Below are positions 51,736 through 62,185 of a DNA stretch of 64,000 nt, in pieces. Both the position numbers and the translations under genes were made by a program. This DNA comes from Symbiodinium natans. Taxonomy: Eukaryota > Sar > Dinophyceae > Suessiales > Symbiodiniaceae. The stretch is from assembly GCA_905221605.1 (NCBI GenBank), contig CAJNDS010002426.1, positions 81,001 to 145,000 of the forward strand. The letters run 5' to 3'. A model generated the notes under the pieces. It saw nothing but the letters and a program-made list of their open reading frames with translations, had not been told where the DNA came from and ran no database searches. Every line of letters starts with the position of its first letter. The stretch's first letter is position 1.

Positions 51736-53829
51736 AACTCTGTGTTCCGAGGCCGTGATGCAGCTGGCATCAGCAAGTGCTGAGATACAGCTCCAGCCTC
51801 AGGGTGGAGTTGATTGCATCATAGAGGCAAAGACAGCCGGGGTTTTACTTAGCGGTCCCTATCTTCGTAAACCACCAGCTCTTCCAGAGCTGCTTCCCGG
51901 TGCAAGGGGCAAGTAAGTGCTTGTGAGCATTTTCCAGAATCGTGCCGAACGCAGGCCATTGGCGGTTTTCTTGCAGTAGGCAGTTCCTCCGTGGCTGAGT
52001 TTGCGCGGTAGCTCATAGCTAGCTCATGCTAGGTCAGCTAGAGATGGGATCCAAAGGCGCCTGCAAAATCTGATAGGTGTGTAGGTGAAGAAGGTTGGAA
52101 GCAATATAGCTCAAGCGATTTCTCACCTTTCAAAGGCAAGGATCCGCATCTCCAGCTGTGAAGTGTTTGTGCCATCCATGATGGATGGCTTCAAAAAGTT
52201 TAGGTGGCAAGAAGCCCCAACTTACAAGCATCTGCCGACTGGATGCCAGCATGACTGGGTGCTAAGCAGGGGGGCTGGTGTAGAGCAGTCGCATGCAACA
52301 GCTCAAGGTTCTTGGCTCGAGTTTTTGTACCTTCGTTGTTGCTTCAGCAGCACCCCTGCTTTGCAGCAAGTCATGGTGTATGTGTGTTGAAGCAGCTGCT
52401 AGGGCAGATAACACCAAAAACCCTCCGGGGCACCATGCTGGTAGCCCAGCTGAATGATCCCAACTGTCACCATTGCTCGAGGCAGGCCCTCTTGTTGCCA
52501 TGTGCGTGAGAATCTTGCTGCCTCAGCTGAAGGGTTCAGAGACGAAGATTCGGAAACCAAGCTTCGCAGACTTTTTCAAGGGGAGTTTCGCTAGGTGTTG
52601 AGCACGTGATCGAATTGTCGAGCCATGCCTAGCTGTTCAGTTCTTCCATGATTGGGCTAAGCATTTCAGAGCAAACTTAGCTTCTGCCCGTTTTTATCCG
52701 GAGTAGCTTCTCTTGGCCCTTCCCATGGCCAAGCAGATTCCATTTCTGCTGCATCGCGGCAGCATGCGCAGTGCCATTGCGATGAGATGTTTGCTTTCTT
52801 GGTGTAGGTTCCCTGATCTTTCTTAGGCGATGCGGATGTTTTGGTACGGGCCCGAGCTGACTTTGATCATCTTGTAAGATATGTTGCAAAGACAGGTGAG
52901 GCTCTCGGGTACGGGTTTTGGGGACACTTGGGGGCACTGCAAGCTAGGAGAAGCATGTGGAGAAAGCTGCGGGGCTCGGTAAGACACAAGGAAGCAAAGC
53001 AGGGAACACGTTCCACTTGTCGGGAGGGTGCGTTTGTTTGCACGTTGTCACTGAAGATGAGAATGGGCTGAAAAGCCAACACACAAAAACTCAAAACAAC
53101 AAAAATGCAGCTTGCACACAAAGCTGGCTTTCCGTATGTGCTTCTACGAGACAAACAATCACCAGGGCAGTTTCTGTTCTCTGGCCTCATCAGCAATCCG
53201 ATGCAGGGATGTGTTTCTCTGCTGTGCTAGCATCTGCCATGTCACGATTGCCATCGGGAGCTAGTCTTGAGTTTAGTCAGTCTTGGTGTTGGGGGGGTTT
53301 AGATTGATTGTTTCGAGGGGGTCTACTCTTCCAGGGGGGGGATCAATGTTGTCTGGTTCAGCTGCCAACCTCTGGCGTGTTGCTGCCGGGCGTGCAACGG
53401 GCTGTAGTAGGCTCCTGCTGGTCTGAGTCTTGAGAACCGCGATCGCAGGGGGGGGGGGGGAGGCGCATTTGGGCTGGCTTTCGTTGGCCTCGGTTTCCCT
53501 CTCAAGTGTTTTTACAGTGAAAGCCCATCACGCTGCCTGCCTTCTGTTATCTTGAAGAATTTCACAGTTTCTGCGGGCTGCGATTCCAGTGGTCATATTG
53601 CAAGTCCAAGTCTCCGAGCATGTTTTTGCTGAGAAAAGGAGACCAGTATTGTTTAAGTGCTGTTACTATAGCACAGAAATACAAATAGCAAAATTGACAA
53701 AATAAAAGCATAAGAATGTGTAGGGATATAAGAGTCCAATGAGAAAGATACTAACAATCTAAACATGTAACGATACATTAATATCAGAGTAAACCAAAAG
53801 TGCAGTGATGATAATGTACTAATCGAAAA

Positions 53830-53881
53830 CTAGAACAATATAGCAAAAATAATAATAATAACAATAATAATAATAACAATA
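53830..53881 (+). repeat. TAA microsatellite
   Basis: (AAT/AAC)n, in an AT-rich 250-bp patch. Confidence 0.9.
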
Positions 53882-53988
53882 AGACTCGTTGACCACTGTT
53901 GCCGAGGTTGGGATGGTCGGCCGAACAAAACTTGGACTGCGGAGGAATCGTGGCAAAACCATGCCAAGCCAGATTGAAAGACGTCTCG

Positions 53989-54018
53989 GTTTAGGGTTTA
54001 GGGTTTAGGGTTTAGGGC
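53989..54018 (+). repeat. TTTAGGG tract
   Basis: Four units immediately before an exon-like open frame. Confidence 0.95.
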
Positions 54019-54870
54019 ACGTGCTGAGGCACGTGGCAAAGTACTCACGGAGCAGATGCTAGAACAGGCTGGGCGGCTGGGTGTTCTTCGCAGTTGTGAT
54101 GATGTGCTGCACTGTCTTGCCATCCCACATTCCGGACAGAAGCAGACCAAGAAGACAAGAATTGCGCGCAGTCTCCTGCCTTGGGACAGGAGCATTAGGT
54201 CAAAGAGGGGAAGGGCATTTGGGTTTGCTTCAGTTAGCTCCGGGGGAAAGTGGAGTCGGATTTGCAGAAGCAGGTCATGGAAGGTGCAGCATCCAGAATT
54301 GCACCATGGATTCCAGATGAGTGCTTCGCTTGCAAGTAAGACAGGTTGTTTAACAACAGGACTGGTTGCAAAGATTGGAGAAACCAGCAGCCTGAGGTGG
54401 AAAAGCATTGCGACCCTGCAGGACTCAGAAGGGATCCTCATGCCCCGCAGTGTTCACGAACACGAGTCGCCAGGGCTCCGCGTCAGGTGTCCTTCAACTT
54501 TGTTCCCATCCAGCAGAAAGTACAGTAGAAAAAGAGTAGTCATTAGCAGTAGCAGTAGACTGCATTTCAAGAATAGCAAAGGAAGAAGCATCAATATAAG
54601 ACTACAAGGAAGACTGGCAGTGAATGCACAGTCCTCCGCACCGACCGGCCTGTTACTACATGAAAATGAACAAGATCATTCACGACAACGTGGTGCACAG
54701 CAAGCAGGGGCTGACGCCTTCGAACTATGTCAAAGCTGTGAAAGCACTTCGCCGCTTCCACGACCTTCGATGTGCCGCAGCCTTTGCGGCAACACCATGC
54801 CCACCAACTTCCTCAGATGGTCTTCACAGTTCGTTTTGAAGGTAAACATGTATAGAATCATGTGTATCTC

Positions 54871-54899
54871 CATCCATCTATCTATCTATCTATTTATCC

Positions 54900-54932
<33 letters not shown>
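54871..54932 (+). repeat. CTAT tetranucleotide microsatellite
   Basis: About 15 units of (CTAT)n. Confidence 0.95.
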
Positions 54933-55669
54933 CATCTCTCTGTATATAAAGCTGGGGTTAGCCCGACGGCTGAAGCCACACATTGTGGCGTTTCCCTGCT
55001 CTGGCCTGGGGTGTCATCGCAAAGGGGCGAACAAAGTGGAGAAGTGGAGGAGGTGAAGCAACGACAGACAGAGTAATCCCTTCCCCCCAATAGTAGACGC
55101 CCTCCCATACCCCTCATATTTAATCCCCCCCCATGTACTATATAATGTAACTTTAATGGGGGTGTTGAATGCTAGGGGGTAGGGCCGGCTTAATATTAGG
55201 GGGAGGGGAGTAGGCACAGCATTCGTGCAGGAGGCCGGCAAACGTCGAGCTTCGGTGGGGTCAGTTGAGCGCAAAGCCGACAACCTCGCCTTGGTTGTGA
55301 AGCGGCTACCCAACAGGTCGCAGCATATCTGTCCAAGTTTGCACAAGTTAGTTTCTAGGACAGTTGTGACAGGTGGATCAAGAAGGGACACTGCGAGCTC
55401 CAACCCAAGTGGACACGGCGGGAGGCACACACGCTGCTCGTGTGATCGGTATGCCTGCAATGACGAGGTTTGCGGAGAGCAATCCGCGCTGTTCAGAGAA
55501 ACCCTGGGTCGACATTGGGATGCTCCGGTACCTCAATGCGCTGCAGTGGCTTGGCATAGTCTGCTGATGATTTTCCGTTAGCTTCATCTCTTCGGGAGGG
55601 TCCGGGTGGCACCGTGCTTGGAACGCTCTCACCGCAAGTTTCGGTAGGTTTCCGCATGTATGTGCGCTG

Positions 55670-58600
55670 ATGGGCATCTTTCGCGACGATGACTTCACGT
55701 ATGTGGCGACATCGTTGGGTGCTCAGTTCGGGAATGAAAGCTCTCACCCGCTCATTGGGCGTCAGAACGTGGCGCCCTGGAGGCTGGCGACTGAGGGTGA
55801 CCTCTTCCACTGGGTGGAGCATGCCGCTTGCCCTCCTGGCAAGGAACGTGAGAGCAGCTCGGCTTCTCCAGGAATTGCAATGCCGTGCCGCCCATGCCCA
55901 GCAGCCACAAGAGACTAGCAGGAAGCGATAGCCGAACCACAGCATTGCTTGGAATACTCCAGTGGGGAAAAGGCTCTGAGAAGCTACGGCCTTCTCATGA
56001 AGACCTTACGGGGGTCTCAAGTCACAGGGATCTCAAGGTCTTCCCAAAGGCCTGTGAGAACTGTGGGGGCTGCGGCGCAGGGTTTGGGGTTTAAGGTTTA
56101 GGATTTAGGGGGGGGAACCCAACCCGTGAATCAGAGTAGTGGGGGTGGAGGGTGGGGCTACTAAGCGGCGCGAGCGCGTGGAGTGTGCCACTTAATCCGA
56201 AGAAAGGCGCTCTCTCCGCACGCGTCCACGCGCACCCTAATACCCTAAACCCTTGCCCGATTATGATCGACCTTTGTCCCTGCAGTGGAAGATGTTGAAA
56301 AGCAAGAAGCAACATAGGAGAAACAGGTGAAACCCTAAAACCTAGTTAATTGCGTTAGAACCCAAACCCTATAACTCCTAATTCGGAAGGGGGGCGCAGC
56401 GCAAGGAAGCAAGGTAAGCAACTAGGAACTTAGTTGCAAGTTTGCATTAAGGCGTTATTCGTCCGATGATGGTGCAGGTGTGCCTAGATTGCATTTTGGA
56501 CAATCTGTTCCTTCGTATCTGTCTTGCACTGGAAGCGAAGAGACCGAGGTTCTCAGCCGTGAAAGCGCTGCATGAGCTTGGAATTGCGCATCGTGACATC
56601 TCACTAGCCCCATGCTGCACCAAGAAACTCCATGTTGGGGCGGTTTGAGGGGTTTGGGTCTCGGGTGTGCATGTGAAATGCGAAAAGGCGAGCTGTCAAC
56701 AGTACTTTTGCCACTCCCTTCCATGACTTGATCGTTTAAACTGTTTGGGTGATAGCAGTGCTGCAGACAGTCTGGTTGTCAAGAGGGTCGTTGGGGAAGC
56801 TGTCGTCCTTGCAGAAGTAGTCTTCTAGCCCGCTTCTAAAGCCGAGGAGAACATACTGCTGACGAAGGATCGAGCTGGAGGCCCGTGGGGAAGGCTTCTT
56901 CATGCGCAAGGTACACATGACAGCACATCAGACGACTGCAGCTCACGTGGCCGCTTGAAAGCACTGGTTCAAGTTTTGCCGCCGCGTAGAAACACACCCC
57001 AGGACCACAAATCAAGGTGATCGACTTTGGCATGGCTACTCTGTACCCAGGCTGATGAGGGTTTGGGGTGTAGGCTATAGGGTTAGCTTTGTATTGTGCT
57101 CTGCTCCTTTATGCGTTCCCCTCCCCTTCCGTGTACAGTTGAGAACTGGGCCTCTTTCATGGACGTGCGGGAAGCTGGTCTTTAACGTGGAACCCGCCTG
57201 ACCCTCCGCCAACATGTTGCATGTGCCTGCTTAAGCCAAACTTGTCATTGTAGATGGGACCAAAGAAGGCGAAACTGAGAGTGCTGTACGGTGCAGTGGT
57301 GGAAATGTGGTGACAGTTGTTGTTTCAGTGAAGTCGGCTCAACTGAGGTCGCAGCGCTGCAGGGCAGAAGTTCGTGGCAAGCAGGCATACCAGGCTGGGG
57401 CAGTGGGAACCTATGAAGCCCAGACCCTAAACCCTCTCTGTCTCTACCTATGTATACTGAAAACCGTAAAGGGGCTGTGTTCTGAGTTTGGCCGACTAGG
57501 AGTTTTGGGATCTAGGATGTAGGGTTCAGCGTTTAGGATTCAGCATGTAGGGTTTAGGATCTAGGACTTAGGGTTCAGCATGTAGTATCTAGGGTTGAGG
57601 CTTTAGAACCAAGGCTTTTGGGTTTAGGATTTGGGGTTCCGGATTTAGGCATTGGGGTTTTGGATTTCGGATATTCGGGGCTTAGGGGGCCTCCCAGGCT
57701 CCGGCATTACGCGCGTCACGCGCGTCACGCGCGTCACGCGCGGGATTTTGGAGTTAGGGTTTGGGGTGCAAGGTCTGCATCGCATCTCCAAGAGCCTGCT
57801 CCTCTAGGGCCTATAGGAGGGCCTGCAAGAGGAGTAAGAGCTTGAACTTAGGATTTAGGATCTATGACTTAGGGTTGAGGCTTAGAGATTTAGGAGTTCG
57901 GGTTCGAGGCTTCCAAAAGACGGGCAAGGGTCAGAACCTGCAAGGGCGGCCATGCGAGATGACCCCTAAACCCTGAATCCTGAACCCTGAATCCTGAACC
58001 CCCCCCCGGATTTGTTTCAGATTTTGGGGCTCAAAGGGCTTGCAAGGGCTCCAAGATTCCTCCAAGGGCTTGTTTGGGCAGGGCGAGTCGAATGGGAAAC
58101 ATGGGTTGGTTATAGTTATCTTCAGTAAGAAAAACGGGATCTACAATCTAAATGGACCCAAGCGCAAGGTGATACGAAAGGGGCCTTGCGAAGCCGGCTC
58201 AGGCCAATCGTAAACCCTAAATCCGAATCCCTAAGTCCGAAACCCTAAGTCCGAAACCCTAAGCCCTAAAACCTAAACCCTAAACCCTAAACCCTAAATC
58301 CTAAACCCTAAACCCTAAACCCTAAAACCCTAAACCCTAAATCTCCGAAACCCGAAGCTCTAAGTCCATTGGTTGGGAGAAGCGGCCATTGCTCCCAACA
58401 AATGAGGCCCCTGAGATGCACACGGACATGGAGTATGATGCGTTCCTTGCGGACATCTTTGCTTGCGGAGCACCCAGGCTGCAAGGCTTTAGGGTTTAAG
58501 GTTCGGGGCTCGCGGTGGAAGGAATGCGGGGCCCGCACCGGCACGGAAGCATCCGCGGAAGCGGGACAGTTGCATGATCCGATTGTAAGCGGGGCCAGAA

Positions 58601-59295
58601 GCCGTGCGGAAGCTCTGCGGAAGCAGTCAGGCGTGCGCCCTTGAGCTTGTATGCGATGTTTTTGTGAAGTCTCCTACTAATGTTTAGGGTTCGGGGTTTA
58701 GGGTTGAGGGCGAATCAGTAAGCCCTCAACCCCAAAGCCATGACTGGCCGCCCAGGTAGTTTTGTACGCCATGGCTCTCAGCGACTATCCATGGACCTGC
58801 ACTAAAGCAGGATCCTGCGGGATGTTCGAGTCCCCTGGCTGACATAATATAAGAGACTAGTAGCAATAGTATACTATAGTAATATGCTAGTATAGTAATA
58901 GTAGTAGAAATAGTAGTAAAAAGAGTATACTAAAGCAATATACTAGTATAGTAGTCAAGTTTTGTTCTACAACTTTGGGGTCATCGTGTTCGTCTGCACC
59001 TGACGGCTTGCAGCTGAGTTTCATTCACTCCTGGGGCTTCCACGAGTTCTTCAAGAATCGCAAGTGCCGTTCTTCCTCCAAGACGTACATTGTCCAGGCA
59101 GTGCGGGACATCGATGCTCCCCTCAGTGGTGTTTCGATGGGTTCCAGAGCACAGAGCCGCATCTCTAAACCCTAAACCCTAAACCCTAAACCCTAAACCC
59201 TAAACCCTAAAACGGCAGGTGTTGTCACCTTCCCTCTGTGAGCTTATGGAGGGCCTCCTTGAGCTGCAGCCTGAAGAGCGGCTCTGCCTCGGCGA
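55670..59295 (+). CDS. divergent dinoflagellate-type protein kinase, multi-exon
   Basis: Serine/threonine-type kinase catalytic domain spread over 3.6 kb. In order: MGIFRDDDFTYVATSL and LATEGDLFHWVEH (55670-55850, the beta4-beta5/hinge region, interrupted by a 23-residue in-frame insertion), AVKALHELGIAHRDISL (~56555-56605, catalytic-loop HRD), IKVIDFGMATLYPG (~57011-57052, DFG), EVRGKQAYQ (ends 57393), APEMHTDMEYDAFLADIFACG (58407-58469, the APE region), VVLYAMALSDYPWTCTKAG (from 58756), GFHEFFKNRK (~59034) and LMEGLLELQPEERLCLGE (~59240-59293). The glycine loop and catalytic Lys exons upstream are not found. Introns are GC-AG or GT-AG with AG|G and filled with telomere-like repeats. Substrate unknown. 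Confidence 0.8.
57711..57742 (+). repeat. 9-bp tandem GCGCGTCAC x3.5
   Basis: CpG-dense tandem repeat; a shorter version (GTCACGCGCGTCACGCG) occurs near 39321. Confidence 0.9.
57962..57999 (-). repeat. degenerate CCCTGAA tract
   Basis: About five units alternating CCCTGAA and TCCTGAA. Confidence 0.85.
58211..58341 (-). repeat. CCCTAAA array
   Basis: About 18 units, many with A-to-T or A-to-G changes. Confidence 0.9.
58470..58755 (+). other. kinase intron, GC-AG, 286 bp
   Basis: FACG|VVLYAMA joins in phase 0; donor GCACCC, acceptor CCCAG|G. A TTTAGGG tract lies at 58681-58711. Confidence 0.65.
59164..59211 (-). repeat. CCCTAAA array before the last kinase exon
   Basis: Seven near-perfect units ending 7 bp before the GGCAG|G acceptor. 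Confidence 0.95.
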
Positions 59296-59299
59296 GCCA

Positions 59300-60402
59300 C
59301 TCGACCTGCACTGCTGCACGGATGGCCGTACGCTTTTCTTATCTCTGTAAAACAATGTTGAACAACAGGAACAACTTCGAGACGTACCGGCACAATGCAA
59401 ACACGGCCCCTCCACACCGGAAGTCGTCCATGGATGGCCCTGCATGCTGACTCCTGCGACGTGTGAAGCTGGAACAAACAAGAGCCACACGACCTTCTCT
59501 GCAGATAACCCCCATCCAGCGCATCTACGCACACAAAGGGCTTGCAGACAGACACAAGGTTCAGCCAGGAACCCGAAAGCCCATGTGGCAAAACGTAACA
59601 AAGGCAACGGCACAGTGATCAGTTTGTTGAAGAGCTCACGGCATGGAAATCCCAGCTAACACACATGAGCACAAAGACCGACCCGCTACCTCATCTCGCT
59701 CGCGCCCCGTTTCTCTTCATCCCCTGCTCTGCCAGTCGACCATCCATCCGATCTCGCTTGCCTTCTCGTTGCCCTCCATCCCCAGCCCTGGCCCTGTCCG
59801 TCGGCCGGGCTGGCCGTTGTCCTTCATCCCACCCTGCGCGCGCGCTTCTGCCTCCGATTGGGTAAGTCAAGTATTGCCGCCTGCATGCATGTCCCGCTAG
59901 CCACAGCTCGGTACAGCCGACTCACTTTCCCCCTGTCTCCCACACCACGTACAGCCGGTCCTCTCTTGTTTCTTTGCATTGCTTGGGCTCCTAGGCAGTC
60001 TCGGCGTACCAGTAGCTGTTTCGTGCCTCAGTCAACGCATCGTGCTCTGTCTCTGCAGCACAGGTCTTTCTCCCAAGTGCGGTTTCTCCCTGTGCCGATA
60101 TAGGTTTCCACAAAACCGACTTGACTTTTTTTCATGCCATTTCAGCCGGAAGGACCAGACGAGAAGCCAACCTTTGAAGGAAGTTCCCCAACACTCCGGA
60201 AAGCAATCATACATGTCAAGGGAGTTCTCACCAGGTGCCGCAGCTAGTTGAGAGCACAAGCGTTGCAACGACAGGGTGGTGCTCCTGCTGTCTGAGGACA
60301 TGTTTTGATGTGCGGGGCCGATGGTCTGCCTGGGATATGGTCTCTAGGTTCAAATGCAGTTGGCTCTCGCGGCCGTCGTCATTTGCCTGAGTCTTCTTTG
60401 AA
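59300..60402. other. intergenic, no gene seen
   Basis: C/T-rich stretch at 59.7-60.1 kb on the plus strand with open frames lacking any recognisable domain. Confidence 0.4.
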
Positions 60403-60506
60403 CCTGGCTGGTTCTTAGGTCGGAATGAGGGAATGAGGTAAGCAAGATAGTCCCTCAAAGGGTATACATAGGGTACCTCATTCCCTCATTCCCTACTAAG
60501 AACCAG
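60403..60506. mobile_element. small foldback element with perfect 9-bp target duplication
   Basis: Inverted repeats of about 32 bp (CTGGTTCTTAG...GGAATGAGGGAATGAGGTA and its complement) surround a short loop. Exact direct repeats TTCTTTGAA flank it (60394-60402 and 60507-60515). Five extra bases (CCTGG) precede the left inverted repeat. A MITE of a second family. Confidence 0.75.
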
Positions 60507-60524
60507 TTCTTTGAAGTCAAAGGC

Positions 60525-62070
60525 ATGGATGAAACGTGCCTCCCGAGCAACCTGTGGCTTGGCACAACACAAGGCACGGAATGCCCCCGACGCGACTTGT
60601 ATTTCCAGCTTTCTGCCAAGGTGCGCTTTTCTGACTGGCTTACCTGCAGGTGACACGCCCTTGATATTTTAGCACTGAGCTGTGTAGTTGATCTTCCTGC
60701 GTGTGAAGATCTATGTTGTGATCTCGTGTGCCACGTAGTGGCATTTTGTCTTTCGACCGCAGTGGCCAAGCATGATGCCTGTGTGTCACTGGCCAGTGCG
60801 ATTGTTGGCGAGCATGTCGAATGTTTCATTGGTTTGAAGCACCTCAGTGTTGATGGTGGTGCTGTGATTGGATATGGGCATGGGCTCGAAAGGGAGGACT
60901 TGACATGTTCACCAATGGCTCGAATTTGTCTCGCAGCCTTTGTAGAGGTGTATCGGGCTGTCGGAGACTCTTGTCAGAATTTGTTGAGCACGTTCCAGTA
61001 ATTCAGTTTCACATGCTGGTTCGTTGCACCAACGTTGCACCTACTGTGCCGAGTTTGGCAGCGCTTGTTCAGCAGAGGCTGCAGAGCTCCTGAGTGGTGT
61101 CTGTCCCCTGCGCACCAACAAGGCTCGAGAGGCGCGACGAATCGCAGAAGTTTCGCCATTTTTGGGCTCCAACGTGGCCGTAGAAGGCTATAGGACTGGT
61201 GGACCCCATTCCGCAACGGTCTTCACGGTGTTCGCCTTGACAGCTGACTCGAAGAGACGAGAGTCGAATGGGTGGCTTTTCAGGGAGGTGTGTAGGAGGT
61301 GCATTGGGGTGCAAAGGTCCTAGCCTGACCTCAATCTCTTCAAGTCTGCTGCCTCAACTCTTTGGAATCCTGGCACGCGATGGGTGGCATGGGCACATGC
61401 TGCTAGCTGGCATGGCCATTGCCATAGTCCCACGTGCCTGGGATCTCAGCCCGCGAATCGTGCAGCTGCAAGAGCAGCTCACTCAGATGAGATTTCTCTT
61501 GTGAGATACTCGTTCCATGTTCATACAAGCGCTCGTCTTGCACTCTGTCGAACAAAATGCAGGAGGCACACCTGGAGCACCTGGCTAACACATGTCGCAT
61601 GTCGTATATTGTGCCATGCAACTTGAGTGATAGGATGGGCAGCTCATATTTAGCCGAAAATGGTGGCATGGCGAAGTCAATGCAGAGCAGGGAGTTCATT
61701 GAGCGTTTCTCTGATTATCGACTTGGCATCCTGTCGTGCGAAAAACCGTAGTGACCTGTCCCTTGTGCTGGAAGAGCCATGTCTGCCGCCTATGGCAGTC
61801 CAGGCGCGTGCTTTGGCGTAGAAGAAACTTGGGGAGCTCGTTGCGCCGTTTGCTGCTGCGCATGTGCGAGGCAATGGGCTCATGCCCGAAGTTGTGTCCT
61901 TTGCCCAGAAGTACGGCTTGGCGACGCCAGCACAGGCGGGGTCTCCATCATTCTCACTCACAATCCGCTGTTCTTCCTAGATGCCTTTAGGAACTGCGTT
62001 CTTCCCAGATGCCCCCAGGAGGAATTGCAGAAGCTCATGCACGCTTCTGTCTCCTGGCTGGCTTGAAGAC
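60525..62070 (+). CDS. unidentified gene, several exon-like pieces
   Basis: Plus-strand pieces with protein character: MDETCLPSNLWLGTTQG (60525 on), a stretch near 60838-60990 (VDGGAVIGYGHGLERED), VSPFLGSNVAVEGYRTGG (~61150), HLANTCRMSYIVPCNLSDR (~61575) and a piece from 61741 (SDLSLVLEEPCLPPMAVQ) that hits TAG at 61819-61821 and continues in the same frame as KKLGELVAPFAAAHVRGNG. I do not recognise the family, and the exon joins are not determined. Confidence 0.35.
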
Positions 62071-62132
62071 ACCGCGTGCAACATGTGTCACCATGGAGCT
62101 CAGATGGTCGAAGAGCTCCCTTAACCCATCTT

Positions 62133-62182
62133 GAAACCCCAAACCTTAAACCCTAAACCCTAAACCCTAAACCCCAAACCCT
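62133..62182 (-). repeat. CCCTAAA tract before a GHMP kinase exon
   Basis: About six units ending directly at the CTGAG|G acceptor of the next exon. Confidence 0.95.
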
Positions 62183-62185
62183 GAG

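Larger units (their letters stand above)
51736..55640. other. stretch between CSE1 and kinase with unassigned exon-like pieces
   Basis: Plus-strand pieces that look coding: about 52086-52185 (KKVGSNIAQAISHLSK), 54020-54130 (KVLTEQMLEQAGRLGVLR), 54655-54830 (YYMKMNKIIHDNVVH). They may be 5' exons of the kinase gene or a separate gene; no family is recognised. Confidence 0.35.
57394..58406 (+). other. kinase intron, GC-AG, about 1.0 kb, repeat-filled
   Basis: QAYQ|APEMH joins in phase 0 with donor GCTGGGG and acceptor TGAG|G. It consists largely of decayed TTTAGGG/CCCTAAA and a GCGCGTCAC tandem. Confidence 0.65.
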
